In this document: piece after piece, positions 7,748 to 13,466 of the stretch
Position numbering within the stretch: position 1 is the first letter of the stretch
Layout of the letters: each line of letters begins with the position of its first letter
From: Gammaproteobacteria bacterium
GTDB lineage: Bacteria; Pseudomonadota; Gammaproteobacteria; DSM-19610
Length of the DNA stretch: 14,200 nt
Direction: 5' to 3'
Assembly (NCBI GenBank): GCA_011371465.1
Contig: DRQL01000094.1
Span: forward strand, 1-14,200
Notes under the pieces: generated by a model
What the model was told of the DNA's origin: nothing
Seen by the model: the letters and a program-made list of their open reading frames with translations, nothing else
Databases searched by the model: none
Position numbers and translations under genes: made by a program

Positions 7748-7867
7748 GTCCCTCGCCGTGGCCGATACTGCTGTTACAGGCCGTTGGCAGCAGGGATGCT
7801 GCCATCGAGCGTACAGGGAAGTATTTACCGCGAGCCTGTAACAGCAGTATCGGCCACGGCGAGGGAC
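7748..7867 (+). repeat. 120-bp palindromic element with perfect 34-bp terminal inverted repeats (MITE-like)
   Basis: The left arm (7748-7781) and right arm (7834-7867) are exact reverse complements over 34 bases, compared base by base. The 52-base centre holds its own hairpin, TGGCAGCA/TGCTGCCA at 7785-7792 and 7797-7804 around a GGGA loop. The element is flanked on both sides by GGT (7745-7747 and 7868-7870), which could be a 3-bp target duplication or chance. It contains no convincing gene. The centre, including GTACAGGGAAGTATTTAC, recalls palindromic intergenic repeats found in many gammaproteobacterial genomes; this is memory, not a search. It lies between the DUF2333 stop and the next gene. 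A transcript could fold it into a very long hairpin, but there is no T-run of an intrinsic terminator. Confidence 0.85.
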
Positions 7868-7919
7868 GGTACGGTGGGGCGTAGAGGTTTGTGTTGACTG
7901 ACCGGGAACCGGATTTGTT

Positions 7920-8138
7920 ATGAACTGGCTGGATCGTATTCCATACAGCATCCTTGTGCCGCTGGCGCTGTTTCTCACCTTTGCGCCTTTTGTGCCGGAA
8001 CCGCATCTGTGGCAGAAGCTGAAGATGCTGGCGGATGGCGCCCTGGTAAAGCCCATTGATATATTTGACCTGTTCCTGCACGGCACGCCGCTGGTCCTGT
8101 TGCTGGTAAAGCTGGCCCGGCGCGGGAGTGCGTCGTGA
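7920..8138 (+). CDS. Small two-helix membrane protein (type often labelled RND transporter)
   Basis: The product is a 72-aa protein with two hydrophobic segments, about residues 9-26 (YSILVPLALFLTFAPFVP) and 48-66 (IFDLFLHGTPLVLLLVKLA), joined by an amphipathic loop HLWQKLKMLADGALVKPID. The motif pattern N-W-L-D-R-x-P at the start, APFVPEPHL and PIDIFDL is shared with a family of tiny gammaproteobacterial proteins. Automated annotation often names these RND transporter, although they are far too small to be a pump; the functional label should not be trusted. The ATG at 7920 has only a weak purine-rich site upstream. Its stop overlaps the PilZ gene start (GTGA), so the two are probably translated together. 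Its proximity to a real RND pump is notable but separated by the palindromic element. Confidence 0.8.
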   Translation: MNWLDRIPYSILVPLALFLTFAPFVPEPHLWQKLKMLADGALVKPIDIFDLFLHGTPLVLLLVKLARRGSAS

Positions 8139-8401
8139 GCGGGCAGGAGCGCAGACAGCATGTGCGCACGGCACTGGTAGCCGATGTGCAGCTGGCGCAT
8201 GCCAGTTTCGGAACCCTGGATGTGAAAATGCGGGACCTGTCCGATGGCGGGGTATTTCTGTTTACCGGAGACCGCGTTGACCTGCCGGTGGGTGAAGCAG
8301 TGAAAATCAGGGCGCTGGACGTGGAGGATGCGCCACTGTTGTCAGCGCGGATCGTGCGTCGCGACAGTGCGGGTATTGCGCTGAAGTTCAGCGAGAGCTG
8401 A
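8135..8401 (+). CDS. PilZ-domain cyclic-di-GMP receptor
   Basis: The product is an 88-aa single-domain PilZ protein. Both ligand-binding signatures are intact: RxxxR at residues 7-11 (R-Q-H-V-R) and DxSxxG at 34-39 (D-L-S-D-G-G). The beta-barrel strands around them include LVADVQLAH, GVFLFTGDRVDLPVGEAVKIRAL and LSARIVRRDSAGIALKF. It should bind cyclic-di-GMP in the cytosol and pass the signal to a partner. No other domain is present, so it acts through protein contacts. The GTG start sits in the stop of the preceding small membrane protein (GTGA) with GGGAG upstream, making that membrane protein the most obvious partner. The gene ends 11 bp from the convergent hypothetical gene. Family assignment is secure; the process controlled is unknown. 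Confidence 0.93.
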   Translation: MSGQERRQHVRTALVADVQLAHASFGTLDVKMRDLSDGGVFLFTGDRVDLPVGEAVKIRALDVEDAPLLSARIVRRDSAGIALKFSES

Positions 8402-8412
8402 TCAGGCGTGGG

Positions 8413-8715
8413 CTAGCCTTTGCTGTCCTTGCGGTCACCCGGCCGTGTCGAACCGGTATCCAGTGATACCACGACTTCCGATTCGGGTTCGTCAATGTAG
8501 CGTGGTCGGGCGTTCATGTCGCGGCCGTGCTGCTTTCCCAGCTCCTGTTCGCGCGAAACGATCAGCATCAGGCATTCGCGAATGCTCTGTATGGTCCGTT
8601 CGGAAAGCGGGTGCTTGTAGCCGGGGTGTGGCGCCGTGTCCCTGGCCACGCTGGTCAGTACGTTTTTCATCATGCGCAGCACGCGCTCTTCGGTGGTCAG
8701 TTCTGGTTCGCTCAT
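8413..8715 (-). CDS. Conserved hypothetical protein, 100 aa
   Basis: The product is a soluble, charged protein starting MSEPELTTEERVLRMMKNVLTSVARDT, with a central helical region (about residues 35-60, HPLSERTIQSIRECLMLIVSREQEL) and an acidic then polar tail (YIDEPESEVVVSLDTGSTRPGDRKDSKG) that is probably disordered. I recall similar short proteins in sulfur-oxidising and related gammaproteobacteria, sometimes labelled segregation/condensation protein A, but I see no ScpA domain and do not adopt that name. The ATG at 8715 has GAGGA 6-7 bases upstream, which decides it over an upstream in-frame start at 8775. It lies 72 bp downstream of uup on the same strand, with its own extended -10 element and a dyad in that gap. 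Confidence 0.7.
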   Translation of the reverse strand: MSEPELTTEERVLRMMKNVLTSVARDTAPHPGYKHPLSERTIQSIRECLMLIVSREQELGKQHGRDMNARPRYIDEPESEVVVSLDTGSTRPGDRKDSKG

Positions 8716-8740
8716 GCGGATTCCTCGATCCCGGGTCCGG

Positions 8741-8780
8741 GTGTATTGTGCCACAGCCGCTGCCGGCATTCGCAATACAC
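8741..8780 (-). promoter_or_regulatory. Inverted repeat with candidate extended -10 promoter between uup and the 100-aa gene
   Basis: GTGTATTG (8741-8748) and CAATACAC (8773-8780) are exact inverted repeats. They extend inward by TGCC (8749-8752) pairing with GGCA (8765-8768) after a four-base bulge, giving 12 base pairs. On the minus strand TGGCACAAT supplies an extended -10 (CACAAT, 8750-8745) within one arm, with TTGCGA 19 bp upstream. The implied leader of the 100-aa gene is about 23 nt and contains GAGGA. The dyad could be an operator, or a hairpin processing or terminating the uup message; there is no T-run. Confidence 0.4.
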
Positions 8781-8787
8781 GCCCCCT

Positions 8788-10683
8788 TCAGGCGGGTTTT
8801 CCGGACTCCAGTTCTTCCCAGCGCCGGTAGGCTGTCTGCAGGCTGGCCTCGGTATCGGACAGTTGCCGTCGGGTGGCGGCGATCTCGCTGCCTTCCAGCT
8901 GGTAGAAGGCGGGATCCGCCATCCGCTGGTGGATTTTTTCGATTTCGGTTTCCAGGGTTTCGATCTGCCCGGGGAGCTGTTCCAGTTCGCGCTGCTCCCG
9001 GTACCCCAGCCGGGCCGGCCGGGCAGTGGTCCTGGTATTTTTCTGCACAGGCTGGCTGGCGTTGTTGCGTGCAGGCCCCGGGCTGGCAGCCTGGCGCTGG
9101 CGCAACCAGTCTGCATACCCTCCGACGTATTCCCTGACCAGTCCACCGCCCTCGAACACCAGCGTGCTGGTAACCACCCGGTCGAGGAAACTGCGGTCGT
9201 GGCTGACCAGCAATACGGTGCCCCGGTATTCCACCAGCAGATCTTCCAGCAGATCGAGGGTGTCCATGTCGAGGTCGTTGGTGGGTTCGTCGAGTACCAG
9301 CAGGTTGGAGGGTTTGCTGAACAGCCGCGCCAGCAGCAGGCGATTGCGTTCGCCGCCGGACAGCGCGCTGACCGGTGTCTGGCAGCGCTGCGGGGCGAAC
9401 AGGAAATCCTGCAGGTAGCTGATCACGTGACGTTGCTGCTGGTTGACCTCGATGAACTGCCGGCCGTCGGCAATGTTGTCGATCACGGACCGGTTTTCAT
9501 CCAGCTGCGCGCGGCGCTGGTCGAAATAGGCGATGTTCAGCCGGGTCCCGTGCCGGATGCTGCCTGAATCCGGTTGCAGCTCGCCCAGCAACAGGCGCAG
9601 CAGGGTGGTTTTGCCAACGCCGTTAGGACCAATGATGCCAACCTTGTCGCCGCGCAGGATCAGGGTGTCGAAATGATCGACCAGCGTGCGCCCCCCGGCT
9701 GCGTAGCAGACCCCCAGGGCTTCCGCCACCAGCTTCCCCGAGCTGCCGGCCTGCTGTGACTGCATCCGGGCCTTGCCGGTGAGGTCGCGGCGCTGGCCGC
9801 GCTGTTCGCGCATCTTCTGCAGCTTGCGTACCCGGCCTTCGTTGCGGGTGCGGCGTGCCTTGATGCCCTGGCGTATCCAGCGTTCTTCGCTGGCCAGTTT
9901 TTTGTCAAAGGCGGCCTGCTGGCTGGCTTCGGTATCCAGCCATTCCTGTTTGCGCCGCAGGTAGGTCGGGTAGTCCCCCGGCCAGTCGCTCAGTACGCCG
10001 CGATCCAGGTCGACGATGCGTGTTGCCAGCCGGGTGAGGAAGCTGCGGTCGTGGGTGATGAACAGCAGCGCACCGTTGAAACCCAGCAGGAAGTCTTCCA
10101 GCCATTCGATGGAGCGGATGTCCAGGTGGTTGGTGGGCTCGTCCAGCAGTAACAGGTCCGGCGTACAAACCAGCGCGCGAGCCAGCAGTACACGCCGCTG
10201 GATACCCCCGGACAACTGCTCAAAGCGGTCGTCGGGCTGCAGTGCGAGTTTTGAAAGGACGCTCTCCACGCGCTGCTCCAGGGACCAGCCTCCCTGGGCT
10301 TCCAGCTCGTGCTGGGTGGTTTCCAGCTGCTCCAGCAGTTTTTCGTCCTGGCTGCGGGCCAGTGCCGCGCTGAGCTGGTGGAAACGGCGTAGCAGTGCGC
10401 CCAGTTCCCCCAGACCCTGTGCAACGCAATCAAACACACTGCCGCTGAAGTCCCCCGGCAAATCCTGGTCGAGCGCCGCAATGCGCAGACCCTGGCGGCA
10501 GTCGATGGTGCCCTCGTCCGGTTTCAGACGGCCTTCCAGCACTTTCAGCAGGGTGGATTTGCCACAGCCGTTACGGCCTACCAGGCAGACGCGTTCGGCC
10601 GGTTCGATGCTCAGGTTGACGCCGTCCAGCAGGGCAGGGCCGCCATAACTCAGGCGCAGGTTACGGGCTCGAAGCAGGGACAT
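8788..10683 (-). CDS. uup: ABC-F family ATPase Uup
   Basis: The product is a 631-aa cytosolic protein with two ATP-binding cassettes and no membrane domain. Cassette 1 has Walker A GRNGCGKST (36-44), signature LSGGIQRRV (157-165), Walker B LLLLDEPTNHLD ending near 188, and the His switch THDRS. Cassette 2 has GPNGVGKTT (352-360), LSGGERNRL (441-449), LLVLDEPTNDLD (461-472) and SHDRS. The linker between them (about 245-310) is Arg/Lys-rich. A C-terminal coiled coil (about 560-628, YREQRELEQLPGQIETLETEI...RRWEELE) is the DNA-binding domain that separates Uup from other ABC-F proteins. The length is as usual for Uup. Uup acts in genome stability and on ribosome-associated or branched DNA substrates. 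No Shine-Dalgarno sequence precedes the ATG at 10683, and the candidate -10 lies only 10 bases away, so the message may be nearly leaderless. It is divergent from the HhH membrane protein gene. Confidence 0.93.
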   Translation of the reverse strand: MSLLRARNLRLSYGGPALLDGVNLSIEPAERVCLVGRNGCGKSTLLKVLEGRLKPDEGTIDCRQGLRIAALDQDLPGDFSGSVFDCVAQGLGELGALLRRFHQLSAALARSQDEKLLEQLETTQHELEAQGGWSLEQRVESVLSKLALQPDDRFEQLSGGIQRRVLLARALVCTPDLLLLDEPTNHLDIRSIEWLEDFLLGFNGALLFITHDRSFLTRLATRIVDLDRGVLSDWPGDYPTYLRRKQEWLDTEASQQAAFDKKLASEERWIRQGIKARRTRNEGRVRKLQKMREQRGQRRDLTGKARMQSQQAGSSGKLVAEALGVCYAAGGRTLVDHFDTLILRGDKVGIIGPNGVGKTTLLRLLLGELQPDSGSIRHGTRLNIAYFDQRRAQLDENRSVIDNIADGRQFIEVNQQQRHVISYLQDFLFAPQRCQTPVSALSGGERNRLLLARLFSKPSNLLVLDEPTNDLDMDTLDLLEDLLVEYRGTVLLVSHDRSFLDRVVTSTLVFEGGGLVREYVGGYADWLRQRQAASPGPARNNASQPVQKNTRTTARPARLGYREQRELEQLPGQIETLETEIEKIHQRMADPAFYQLEGSEIAATRRQLSDTEASLQTAYRRWEELESGKPA

Positions 10684-10692
10684 GGGGCGCGA

Positions 10693-10722
10693 AGCATACA
10701 AGGTGTGCCGGCACGGGCTCAA
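10693..10722 (-). promoter_or_regulatory. Candidate uup promoter giving a near-leaderless mRNA
   Basis: On the minus strand TTGAGC (10722-10717) and TATGCT (10698-10693) are 18 bp apart; the -10 matches TAT--T of the consensus. A start about seven bases downstream falls near 10686, only about three bases before the uup ATG, consistent with the missing Shine-Dalgarno site. Confidence 0.4.
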
Positions 10723-10845
10723 CTCCTTTTCAGGACGGTCGTTAACGGCATTGGGGGTGTCGGAAAGCCTGAAAATGTGCACAATGTCACACCAATCGTG
10801 ACGCGGAACCCGCACACTGGCTGCCCGGCAACGGAGAACAGGCCC

Positions 10846-11481
10846 ATGCTTGAACACGATTTCTACGCAGATCCTACGGTTTTCGACCAGCTGAAGAGTG
10901 AAGCGGCCGGCTGGTTGTGTACGCGCCTGGAAAAGCTTTGTCCCTATGCCTGGACGATTGGTTTCAGCCTGCTGGGGCTGGTGTTCCTGTCCATTGCTAC
11001 CGGTGTATTCGCGGTGTTGTTGCTGCAACGCTTTGGCGGGGAACCCGCTTCCGTGCTGAACCAGTCACTGGCGCAGGCCGTGACCATGATGATCGCGTTA
11101 CTGGCTGCGCAGGTGGTATTCAAGCAGGCACTGGCGGCCTGGCCAAGGCAGGTGGAGATGCCGGTCCGCCTGCGTTTCCTGATGCGCTTTTTCGGTTTCA
11201 GTGTGCCCTCCTGGCGGCGGCAGCGGGCAGCGCACCAGGAGGTTCGCAGGATCCGGCCTGATCGCCGCAGGACCCCGGCTTCCGAGCAGCAGGCTATCCA
11301 GGACTTTTTCGCCGGTGTGCGTGCCGCCGGGGTGAATGTCACCATTGCCAGGACGCTGTTTGCAGCGGGTATACGCTCCGTGGACCGCCTGTGCACCATC
11401 AGTGACCGGCAGTTGCAGGCCATCCGTGGTGTCGGACCGGCGACGGTACGCAAACTCAGAAAACATTTCCCCGCCCGGTAG
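10846..11481 (+). CDS. Membrane protein with C-terminal helix-hairpin-helix domain
   Basis: The product is a 211-aa protein I do not recognise as a named family. Residues 1-35 are soluble. Two transmembrane helices follow (about 36-60, WTIGFSLLGLVFLSIATGVF, and 75-98, SLAQAVTMMIALLAAQVVF). A strongly basic stretch (about 107-143, many Arg) comes next, then a helical C-terminus. The last 45 residues read as a helix-hairpin-helix module: ARTLFAAGIRSVDRLCTISDRQLQAI, then the hairpin signature RGVGPATVRKLRKHF. HhH modules usually contact the DNA or RNA backbone. With both helices near the middle and Arg-rich flanks, the HhH end is predicted in the cytoplasm. The ATG at 10846 has GGAG upstream; an in-frame start at 10705 adds a low-complexity leader and is unlikely. 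It is divergent from uup and convergent with the cupin gene. Confidence 0.75.
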   Translation: MLEHDFYADPTVFDQLKSEAAGWLCTRLEKLCPYAWTIGFSLLGLVFLSIATGVFAVLLLQRFGGEPASVLNQSLAQAVTMMIALLAAQVVFKQALAAWPRQVEMPVRLRFLMRFFGFSVPSWRRQRAAHQEVRRIRPDRRRTPASEQQAIQDFFAGVRAAGVNVTIARTLFAAGIRSVDRLCTISDRQLQAIRGVGPATVRKLRKHFPAR

Positions 11482-11482
11482 G

Positions 11483-11501
11483 CGCGCCGGCCTGCGGCGC
11501 G
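11483..11501. terminator. GC-rich hairpin between convergent genes (possible terminator)
   Basis: CGCGCCG (11483-11489) and CGGCGCG (11495-11501) form a perfect 7-bp stem with a five-base loop, located immediately after the HhH gene stop and 8 bases before the cupin gene stop. No T-run follows on either strand, so it is not a classical intrinsic terminator. It may stabilise 3' ends or block convergent transcription. Confidence 0.35.
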
Positions 11502-11508
11502 AAGAAGC

Positions 11509-11904
11509 TCAGGGTGCGCGATCGTCGCCAGGAGACCGTTCCTGCAGGCTGCGGTAGCAGTCGGGTGTGAAACGCGGTGAGCAGATCGCGTAGAACACCA
11601 GGTCCCCGCTGCCGGTATTGCGGATGCGCTGTCGCACACCGGCCGGGATAAAGACCACGTCACCGGTTACCACCTGCCTGGGGGCCAGTTCGCCGATTTC
11701 CGCGCAGCCCTCTCCCTGGACAATGAGATAACGCTCGGTAACCCCGTGCAGGCAGTGCCAGCGCGTCGTCCCTCCCGCTTCAACCCGGGCGCGTGCAATG
11801 GATACCTGCGGGTCATCGCTATGGTTGGCAATCTCCAGGATATGGCAGCCTTCCTGGAACCAGTATTCCTCCAGGCCCTGCCCGGACATGATTTTTGCTG
11901 TCAT
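11509..11904 (-). CDS. Cupin-domain protein with altered metal-ligand set
   Basis: The product is a 131-aa single-domain cupin with no signal peptide. Cupin motif 1 spans about residues 45-66 (GGTTRWHCLHGVTERYLIVQGEG), with candidate ligands H50, H53 and E57. The usual HxH is therefore spaced as HxxH. Motif 2 spans about 81-97 (GDVVFIPAGVRQRIRNTG), where the customary His is Gln92. The C-terminal FYAICSPRFTPDCYRSL is shared with a set of small bacterial cupins I remember that carry the phrase ERYLI near motif 1. Substrate and metal are unknown; the changed ligands could mean a weakly bound metal or a non-catalytic binding protein. The ATG at 11904 lacks a strong ribosome-binding site, and Met6 (11889) is possible. 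It is divergent from the MBL-fold hydrolase gene across 218 bp. Confidence 0.82.
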   Translation of the reverse strand: MTAKIMSGQGLEEYWFQEGCHILEIANHSDDPQVSIARARVEAGGTTRWHCLHGVTERYLIVQGEGCAEIGELAPRQVVTGDVVFIPAGVRQRIRNTGSGDLVFYAICSPRFTPDCYRSLQERSPGDDRAP

Positions 11905-12032
11905 TGCACCACTTTACCCCATGTCCGTTGTGCCGACAGCACGACAGCAGGCTGGAACCGCCGGTACCTATGCCTTTGCAAGGGGCGAACCGGGTCTCGC
12001 AACCTCACAGGGTACGCTGCTGCCAGTAGAAT

Positions 12033-12061
12033 AAAGTGCCGGTAACACTTTGTGCTATTCT
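12033..12061 (+). promoter_or_regulatory. Small dyad and candidate -10 upstream of the MBL-fold hydrolase
   Basis: AAAGTG (12033-12038) and CACTTT (12046-12051) are inverted repeats with a seven-base gap. TATTCT (12056-12061) lies just downstream and could be a -10 hexamer; the dyad would then cover the -35 region, where no consensus box exists. TAGAAT (12027-12032) is an alternative -10. The rest of the 11905-12122 gap shows nothing clear. Confidence 0.3.
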
Positions 12062-12122
12062 CGCCAGCGCCTATTCGGGAAGTGTTAACAGGCCCTGGCA
12101 GCCTGCCATGTCGGAGAGACCC

Positions 12123-12842
12123 ATGACCGAGCCTGAGCCCTTTTCCATACATGCCCTGGAACTGGGGCCGATGGAAAATTTCGTGTACCTGGTCGAAGAC
12201 CGGGCCAGCGGTCGTGCAGCGGTCGTCGACCCCGCCTGGGAAGTCCCTCAGGTGCTGGATCTGGCCGGGCGGCACGGCGTACGCATCACCGATATCCTGT
12301 TGACGCACAGTCACCACGATCACATCAACGGCATAGAAGATGTGCTGCAGGCGCATGATGCGCAACTGCACCTGTTGAAGGATGAGGCGCAGTTCTGGGG
12401 TTCGTATCTGGATATCCCGACCCTGCACCACGGTGGTGATCGCATCGCGCTGGGCGATACGGAGATCGAGGTGTTGCACACGCCCGGGCATACGCCGGGC
12501 TCGGCCTGTTACCGGGTCGGTGAGCAGTTGATCACCGGCGATACACTGTTTGTATTTGGCTGTGGTCGCTGTGACCTGCGTGGTGGCGACCCCGAGCAGA
12601 TGTTCAAAACGCTCAAGGACATGGAGCGGAACCTGCCCGACAGCACCGTGATCCTGCCGGGGCACAACTATGCGGAGAAAAGCACCTCGACGCTGAAGGA
12701 ACAGCGTGAAGGCAACCCGTTTATGCACTTCGACGACCCGGCCCGCTTCCTGCACTACCGCATGTTTTACCACGACAGGCACCGGCACGGTCCATACGGC
12801 CCGGTATGCAGGGGGCACGAAATGCCCGCGGACGAAGGTTGA
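12123..12842 (+). CDS. Metallo-beta-lactamase-fold hydrolase (glyoxalase II-like)
   Basis: The product is a 239-aa cytosolic binuclear metal hydrolase. The HxHxDH metal motif is at residues 62-67 (H-S-H-H-D-H), followed by H123 (TPGHTPGS), D140 (ITGDTLF) and H181 (LPGHNYA). These are all expected ligands. The segment FGCGRCDLRGGDPEQMFKTL is typical of the hydroxyacylglutathione hydrolase/persulfide dioxygenase branch. The C-terminal part (HFDDPARFLHYRMFYHDRHRHG) is shorter than the substrate-binding domain of true GloB, so the thioester substrate is uncertain. The ATG at 12123 has GGAG seven bases upstream, favouring it over an in-frame GTG at 12036. Its stop overlaps the likely TTG start of the glycosylase gene by 4 nt, suggesting co-transcription. 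Confidence 0.88.
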   Translation: MTEPEPFSIHALELGPMENFVYLVEDRASGRAAVVDPAWEVPQVLDLAGRHGVRITDILLTHSHHDHINGIEDVLQAHDAQLHLLKDEAQFWGSYLDIPTLHHGGDRIALGDTEIEVLHTPGHTPGSACYRVGEQLITGDTLFVFGCGRCDLRGGDPEQMFKTLKDMERNLPDSTVILPGHNYAEKSTSTLKEQREGNPFMHFDDPARFLHYRMFYHDRHRHGPYGPVCRGHEMPADEG

Positions 12843-13372
12843 AGACACTGCCGGACCTGGTGCAGCCCGGTCTGCGCCTGCTCTCTGTAGGACTGAATCC
12901 CTCCATCCCGTCGGTACAGCGGGGATTTTACTTCGCCAACCCGCGCAACCGTTTCTGGACGGCGCTGAATGCCAGCGGCCTGACCGGCGAGCCGGTTGAG
13001 CCGGGCCCCGGTGCCATGGAAGTCCTGTTGAAACGCGAACGCATGGGATTTACTGATCTGGTAAAACGCCCGACGCGCGGTGCCGCCGACCTGAAAGCCG
13101 CGGATTACCGGGCAGCGGCACCGCGCCTGCGCGCATTGATCAAAGCCTGTCAGCCGCAGTGCGCCTGGTTTCATGGCAAGGTGGCCTGGGGTTATTTTGT
13201 ACGCTACGGGGGCGCGGCTGTCAGCGACTGCGGATGGGGGTTGCAGGATCAACAGATCGGAAAGACGGCTGTCTTCGTAACACCCAATCCCAGCCCGGCC
13301 AACGCCGCTTTTTCCCTGGATGACCTGGTGCAGGCCTACCGGCAGCTGGCAGCGTACCTGGCCGGCTCCTGA
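12839..13372 (+). CDS. mug: Mug/TDG-type mismatch-specific DNA glycosylase
   Basis: The product is a 177-aa member of the uracil-DNA glycosylase superfamily, Mug/TDG branch. It removes uracil or thymine-like bases from G mispairs and starts base-excision repair. Motif A reads LLSVGLNPSIPS (residues 14-25), with the Asn that positions water in Mug. Next comes YFANPRNRFWTALNASGL (31-48), a family hallmark, then DLVKRPTRGAADL (73-85). The second active-site loop is TPNPSPANAAF (148-158), where Mug has NPSGLS. The length matches E. coli Mug (about 168 aa). TTG at 12839 overlaps the hydrolase stop (TTGA) and gives the usual short N-terminus before the PGLRLL strand; an ATG at 12806 would add 11 residues and overlap by 37 nt. 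Neither start has a well-spaced Shine-Dalgarno sequence, so the start is tentative. The gene symbol rests on family resemblance. Confidence 0.85.
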   Translation: MKTLPDLVQPGLRLLSVGLNPSIPSVQRGFYFANPRNRFWTALNASGLTGEPVEPGPGAMEVLLKRERMGFTDLVKRPTRGAADLKAADYRAAAPRLRALIKACQPQCAWFHGKVAWGYFVRYGGAAVSDCGWGLQDQQIGKTAVFVTPNPSPANAAFSLDDLVQAYRQLAAYLAGS

Positions 13373-13424
13373 TCTTCGGCCTTGCCGACGACGGGAACGG
13401 CCTGTGTAACGCCGGCCTGGCAGA

Positions 13425-13440
13425 ATCCTGTTGACAGGAT
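13425..13440. promoter_or_regulatory. 16-bp dyad centred on a consensus -35 box (operator candidate)
   Basis: ATCCTGT-TG-ACAGGAT is a perfect dyad with 7-bp arms and a two-base centre. The consensus -35 hexamer TTGACA (13431-13436) lies within it. Outer GCCGGC blocks at 13411-13416 and 13443-13448 could extend the symmetry with unequal gaps. A dimeric repressor bound here would block RNA polymerase. It resembles no operator I know; LexA boxes have a much wider spacing between CTG and CAG. Confidence 0.5.
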
Positions 13441-13460
13441 CCGCCGGCACGGTGCAGACT
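13431..13460 (+). promoter_or_regulatory. Promoter for the structured RNA ahead of the transporter
   Basis: TTGACA (13431-13436) is a full -35 match. CAGACT (13455-13460) follows after 18 bp and keeps the key A2, A4 and T6 of the -10 hexamer. The predicted start, about seven bases downstream (13467-13468), coincides with the foot of the RNA stem that begins at 13469, which supports the assignment. Confidence 0.55.
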
Positions 13461-13466
13461 CGAACG

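Noticed and set aside
7748..7867. Intrinsic terminator for the pump operon
   Set aside because: The palindrome would make a stable hairpin, but the stem is far too long and no T-run follows either arm; a repeat element is the better description.
7894..7922. Promoter TTGACT (7894-7899) for the 72-aa gene
   Set aside because: The -35 is good, but at 16-18 bp spacing there is no acceptable -10 hexamer, and it would overlap the start codon.
8404..8420. AGGC/GCCT hairpin followed by TTTG between the PilZ gene and the convergent gene, as a terminator
   Set aside because: It has only four base pairs with an eight-base loop and a three-T run, too weak to call.
8527..9567. 346-residue plus-strand frame opposite uup and the 100-aa gene
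   Set aside because: The two minus-strand genes have strong family or ribosome-binding-site evidence, and this frame has none.
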